Origin: Microcoleus asticus IPMA8
Lineage (GTDB): Bacteria > Cyanobacteriota > Cyanobacteriia > Cyanobacteriales > Microcoleaceae
Length of the DNA: 64,000 bases
Direction: 5' to 3'
Assembly (NCBI RefSeq): GCF_013179805.1
Contig: NZ_SRRZ01000019.1
Coordinates: 15,892-79,891 of the forward strand
Shown here: one piece after another, positions 62,931 through 64,000 of the stretch
Position numbering within the stretch: the stretch's first letter is position 1
How the letters are laid out: each line of letters starts with the position of its first letter
Position numbers and translations under genes: made by a program
The notes under the pieces: model-generated
What the model saw: only the letters and a program-made list of their open reading frames with translations
What the model was told of the DNA's origin: nothing
Databases searched by the model: none

Positions 62931-63869
62931 ATGCTTGTGTTAGAAAATCTCGGCCAACCGAAACCATACGATGCAGTTAAAGGCGGTCAACTGCCGCCTC
63001 CTGTGGGCGGTGTCGTACTCGGCGGACTAGCAGGAGTTAAACACCGGCTGTCTAGTTCTGTCATCGAACATCGAATCGCCGCCCTGACAGAGACATTGAA
63101 TTACGGCGATGCAGGCTTAAAAATAGTCATCCAGATTTGTCAAAGCGAAACAGGGCCAGTGCAGCGGGCAGCCTGCGATTTACTGCGAAAAAGACTGAGT
63201 TCGATCGCCCGCGAAAAATTACAGGCTTTTGTAGCTTCAAGTTCAGATTCAGAAGCTGAGGTAGACAGCACTCAAAAAATATTAGATCGCTCATCCGGTG
63301 CAGTCTCAGAAAAAAATCACGATCGGGAGTTGTCCGAAGCACAGTTAATATTTGAGACAATTACGCAGCAGATACAACCAAATTTGTTGCTGTTAGAAGC
63401 ATTGGTAGCCTCTGTAGAGCGCGAAGAATTTACCAGCGAACTGATGAATCTTTGGGAACTTTTAATCTTAGAAATTCAGGAACCTCTCAAAGAACTGCGT
63501 CAGGCTGTTGGCAGCGCGATTTCCGCCCAACTGCGCATTCAGTGGCAGTACAATCAAGCTGAATCTCAAGCCAATCAGTGGCAGCAGCGAGCTTTGCTAG
63601 CTCTTCAGAAAGAGGATGAAAATTCAGTCCGCCTCGCCTTGGTTCGCAAGCAGATTCAATTCGATCGGGCGGCAGAACTAAAAATTGACTTAGACGACCA
63701 AACTGTGCGAGTAGAAACTCTCAATCGCAACTTGCTGGCTTTGGAAAGTAAGATTACTGAAGCTAATTCCAAGAAAGAGATCCTCAAGATGCAGCTTCAT
63801 TTTGCTAGGGTACAAAAGCAAATAGATTTCACTTTCAGCCAAGTCAATAGTATATTTTTTAGTCCTTAG
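62931..63869 (+). CDS. Protein with HEAT-like N-terminus and PspA/IM30-like C-terminus
   Basis: 312 residues. The N-terminus (YDAVKGGQLPPPVGGVVLGG, then VIEHRIAALTETLNYGDAGL) is a helical, HEAT-like module often seen at the front of cyanobacterial proteins. The C-terminal ~120 residues contain SQANQWQQRALLALQKEDEN and LESKITEANSKKEILKMQL, matching the central hairpin of PspA/IM30 membrane-remodelling proteins, but the N-terminal amphipathic helix of PspA is missing. The middle is an acidic linker and a helical part. It may bind PspA/VIPP1-like assemblies or a membrane. The combination is unusual; the assignment of each half is by motif only. Confidence 0.65.
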   Translation: MLVLENLGQPKPYDAVKGGQLPPPVGGVVLGGLAGVKHRLSSSVIEHRIAALTETLNYGDAGLKIVIQICQSETGPVQRAACDLLRKRLSSIAREKLQAFVASSSDSEAEVDSTQKILDRSSGAVSEKNHDRELSEAQLIFETITQQIQPNLLLLEALVASVEREEFTSELMNLWELLILEIQEPLKELRQAVGSAISAQLRIQWQYNQAESQANQWQQRALLALQKEDENSVRLALVRKQIQFDRAAELKIDLDDQTVRVETLNRNLLALESKITEANSKKEILKMQLHFARVQKQIDFTFSQVNSIFFSP

Positions 63870-63931
63870 TTGTGGGATTCTCCGATTATATATTGCGCGA
63901 TCTCAAACTCTGTAGTTTAGACTAACCAAAG

Positions 63932-64000
63932 ATGAGAACGGTGGCCAAAGAAGAACTAGAGCCACCGCGCCAGGAGAGAATGAGGGTGAAAAAGAAAACC
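63932..64000 (+). CDS. Possible start of a further gene (cut by window)
   Basis: ATG 63932 opens MRTVAKEELEPPRQERMRVK and stays open to the window edge (23 codons). Charged, no recognisable domain; upstream TATATTGCGC may be part of a promoter. Too little sequence to identify it. Confidence 0.3.
   Translation, partial: MRTVAKEELEPPRQERMRVKKKT

Noticed and set aside
1..64000. tRNA, rRNA or tmRNA genes
   Set aside because: I looked for T-loop-like GGTTCGAATCC text, CCA ends and rRNA signatures and found none; a covariance-model search would be decisive.

Overview
The window comes from a cyanobacterium, most likely a filamentous non-heterocystous form of the Microcoleus/Oscillatoria type (genus is inference). 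The evidence is the circadian output regulator RpaA, a CP43'/IsiA-like chlorophyll antenna fused to a PsaL domain, a CURT1/CAAD thylakoid-curvature protein, a str operon ending in rpsJ, many HIP1 octamers (GCGATCGC, e.g. 3103-3110) and abundant heptanucleotide repeats (AAATCTA/AAATCGA type) between genes.

Layout. 1-6.6 kb: 3'-truncated murA (minus), then smc and a PRC-barrel gene (plus). 7-21.3 kb: a surface-glycan region with an SGNH-like protein, four large multi-membrane proteins, two polyprenyl-phosphate-sugar-synthase-like family 2 glycosyltransferases, rfbC-rfbD, a methyltransferase and a nucleotide-sugar epimerase. 21.5-27.5 kb: a type I secretion unit (parvulin isomerase, ABC exporter with a cNMP-like and a degenerate C39 domain, HlyD adaptor). 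27.8-35.5 kb: a three-module GT4-GT2-GT41 glycosyltransferase, a glycosyltransferase remnant, a methyltransferase-glycosyltransferase fusion, a putative GT-A enzyme and a Uma2-family protein. 35.5-44 kb: housekeeping and small genes (MOSC, ABM monooxygenase, lipoprotein, aroA, CURT1, D-lactate dehydrogenase-like, K+ channel). 44.5-47 kb: cobalt/nickel ECF transporter cbiM-cbiQ-cbiO. 47.6-48.3 kb: a decayed gene. 48.4-54.4 kb: a metal and light-harvesting block (ferritin-like protein, FTR1 permease, RpaA, CP43'-PsaL fusion, Cys-rich small protein, Fur/Zur-type regulator). 54.7-56 kb: HD-domain protein and a small protein. 56.4-61.7 kb: rpsL-rpsG-fusA-tuf-rpsJ. 62-64 kb: a Lon-N-domain protein, a HEAT/PspA-like protein and the possible start of another gene.

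How the genes may work together. The 7-35 kb stretch looks like a cell-surface programme: lipid-linked sugar donors, membrane enzymes that could use them, dTDP-rhamnose supply, a type I exporter, and a soluble glycosyltransferase whose C-terminal GT41 module belongs to the family that glycosylates proteins in the cytosol. A link between that enzyme and the exporter's cargo is inference. The 48-54 kb block groups iron storage, iron uptake and an iron-stress-type antenna beside a Fur-family gene.

The most unusual material is the repeat load. At least six dispersed repeat families occur, and several copies lie inside coding sequence in frame (smc, and the membrane proteins at 13.3-15.1 and 19.4-21.3 kb). 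The CP43'-PsaL fusion carries a one-base frameshift that separates its conserved C-terminus. No tRNA, rRNA, CRISPR array or transposase gene was recognised.
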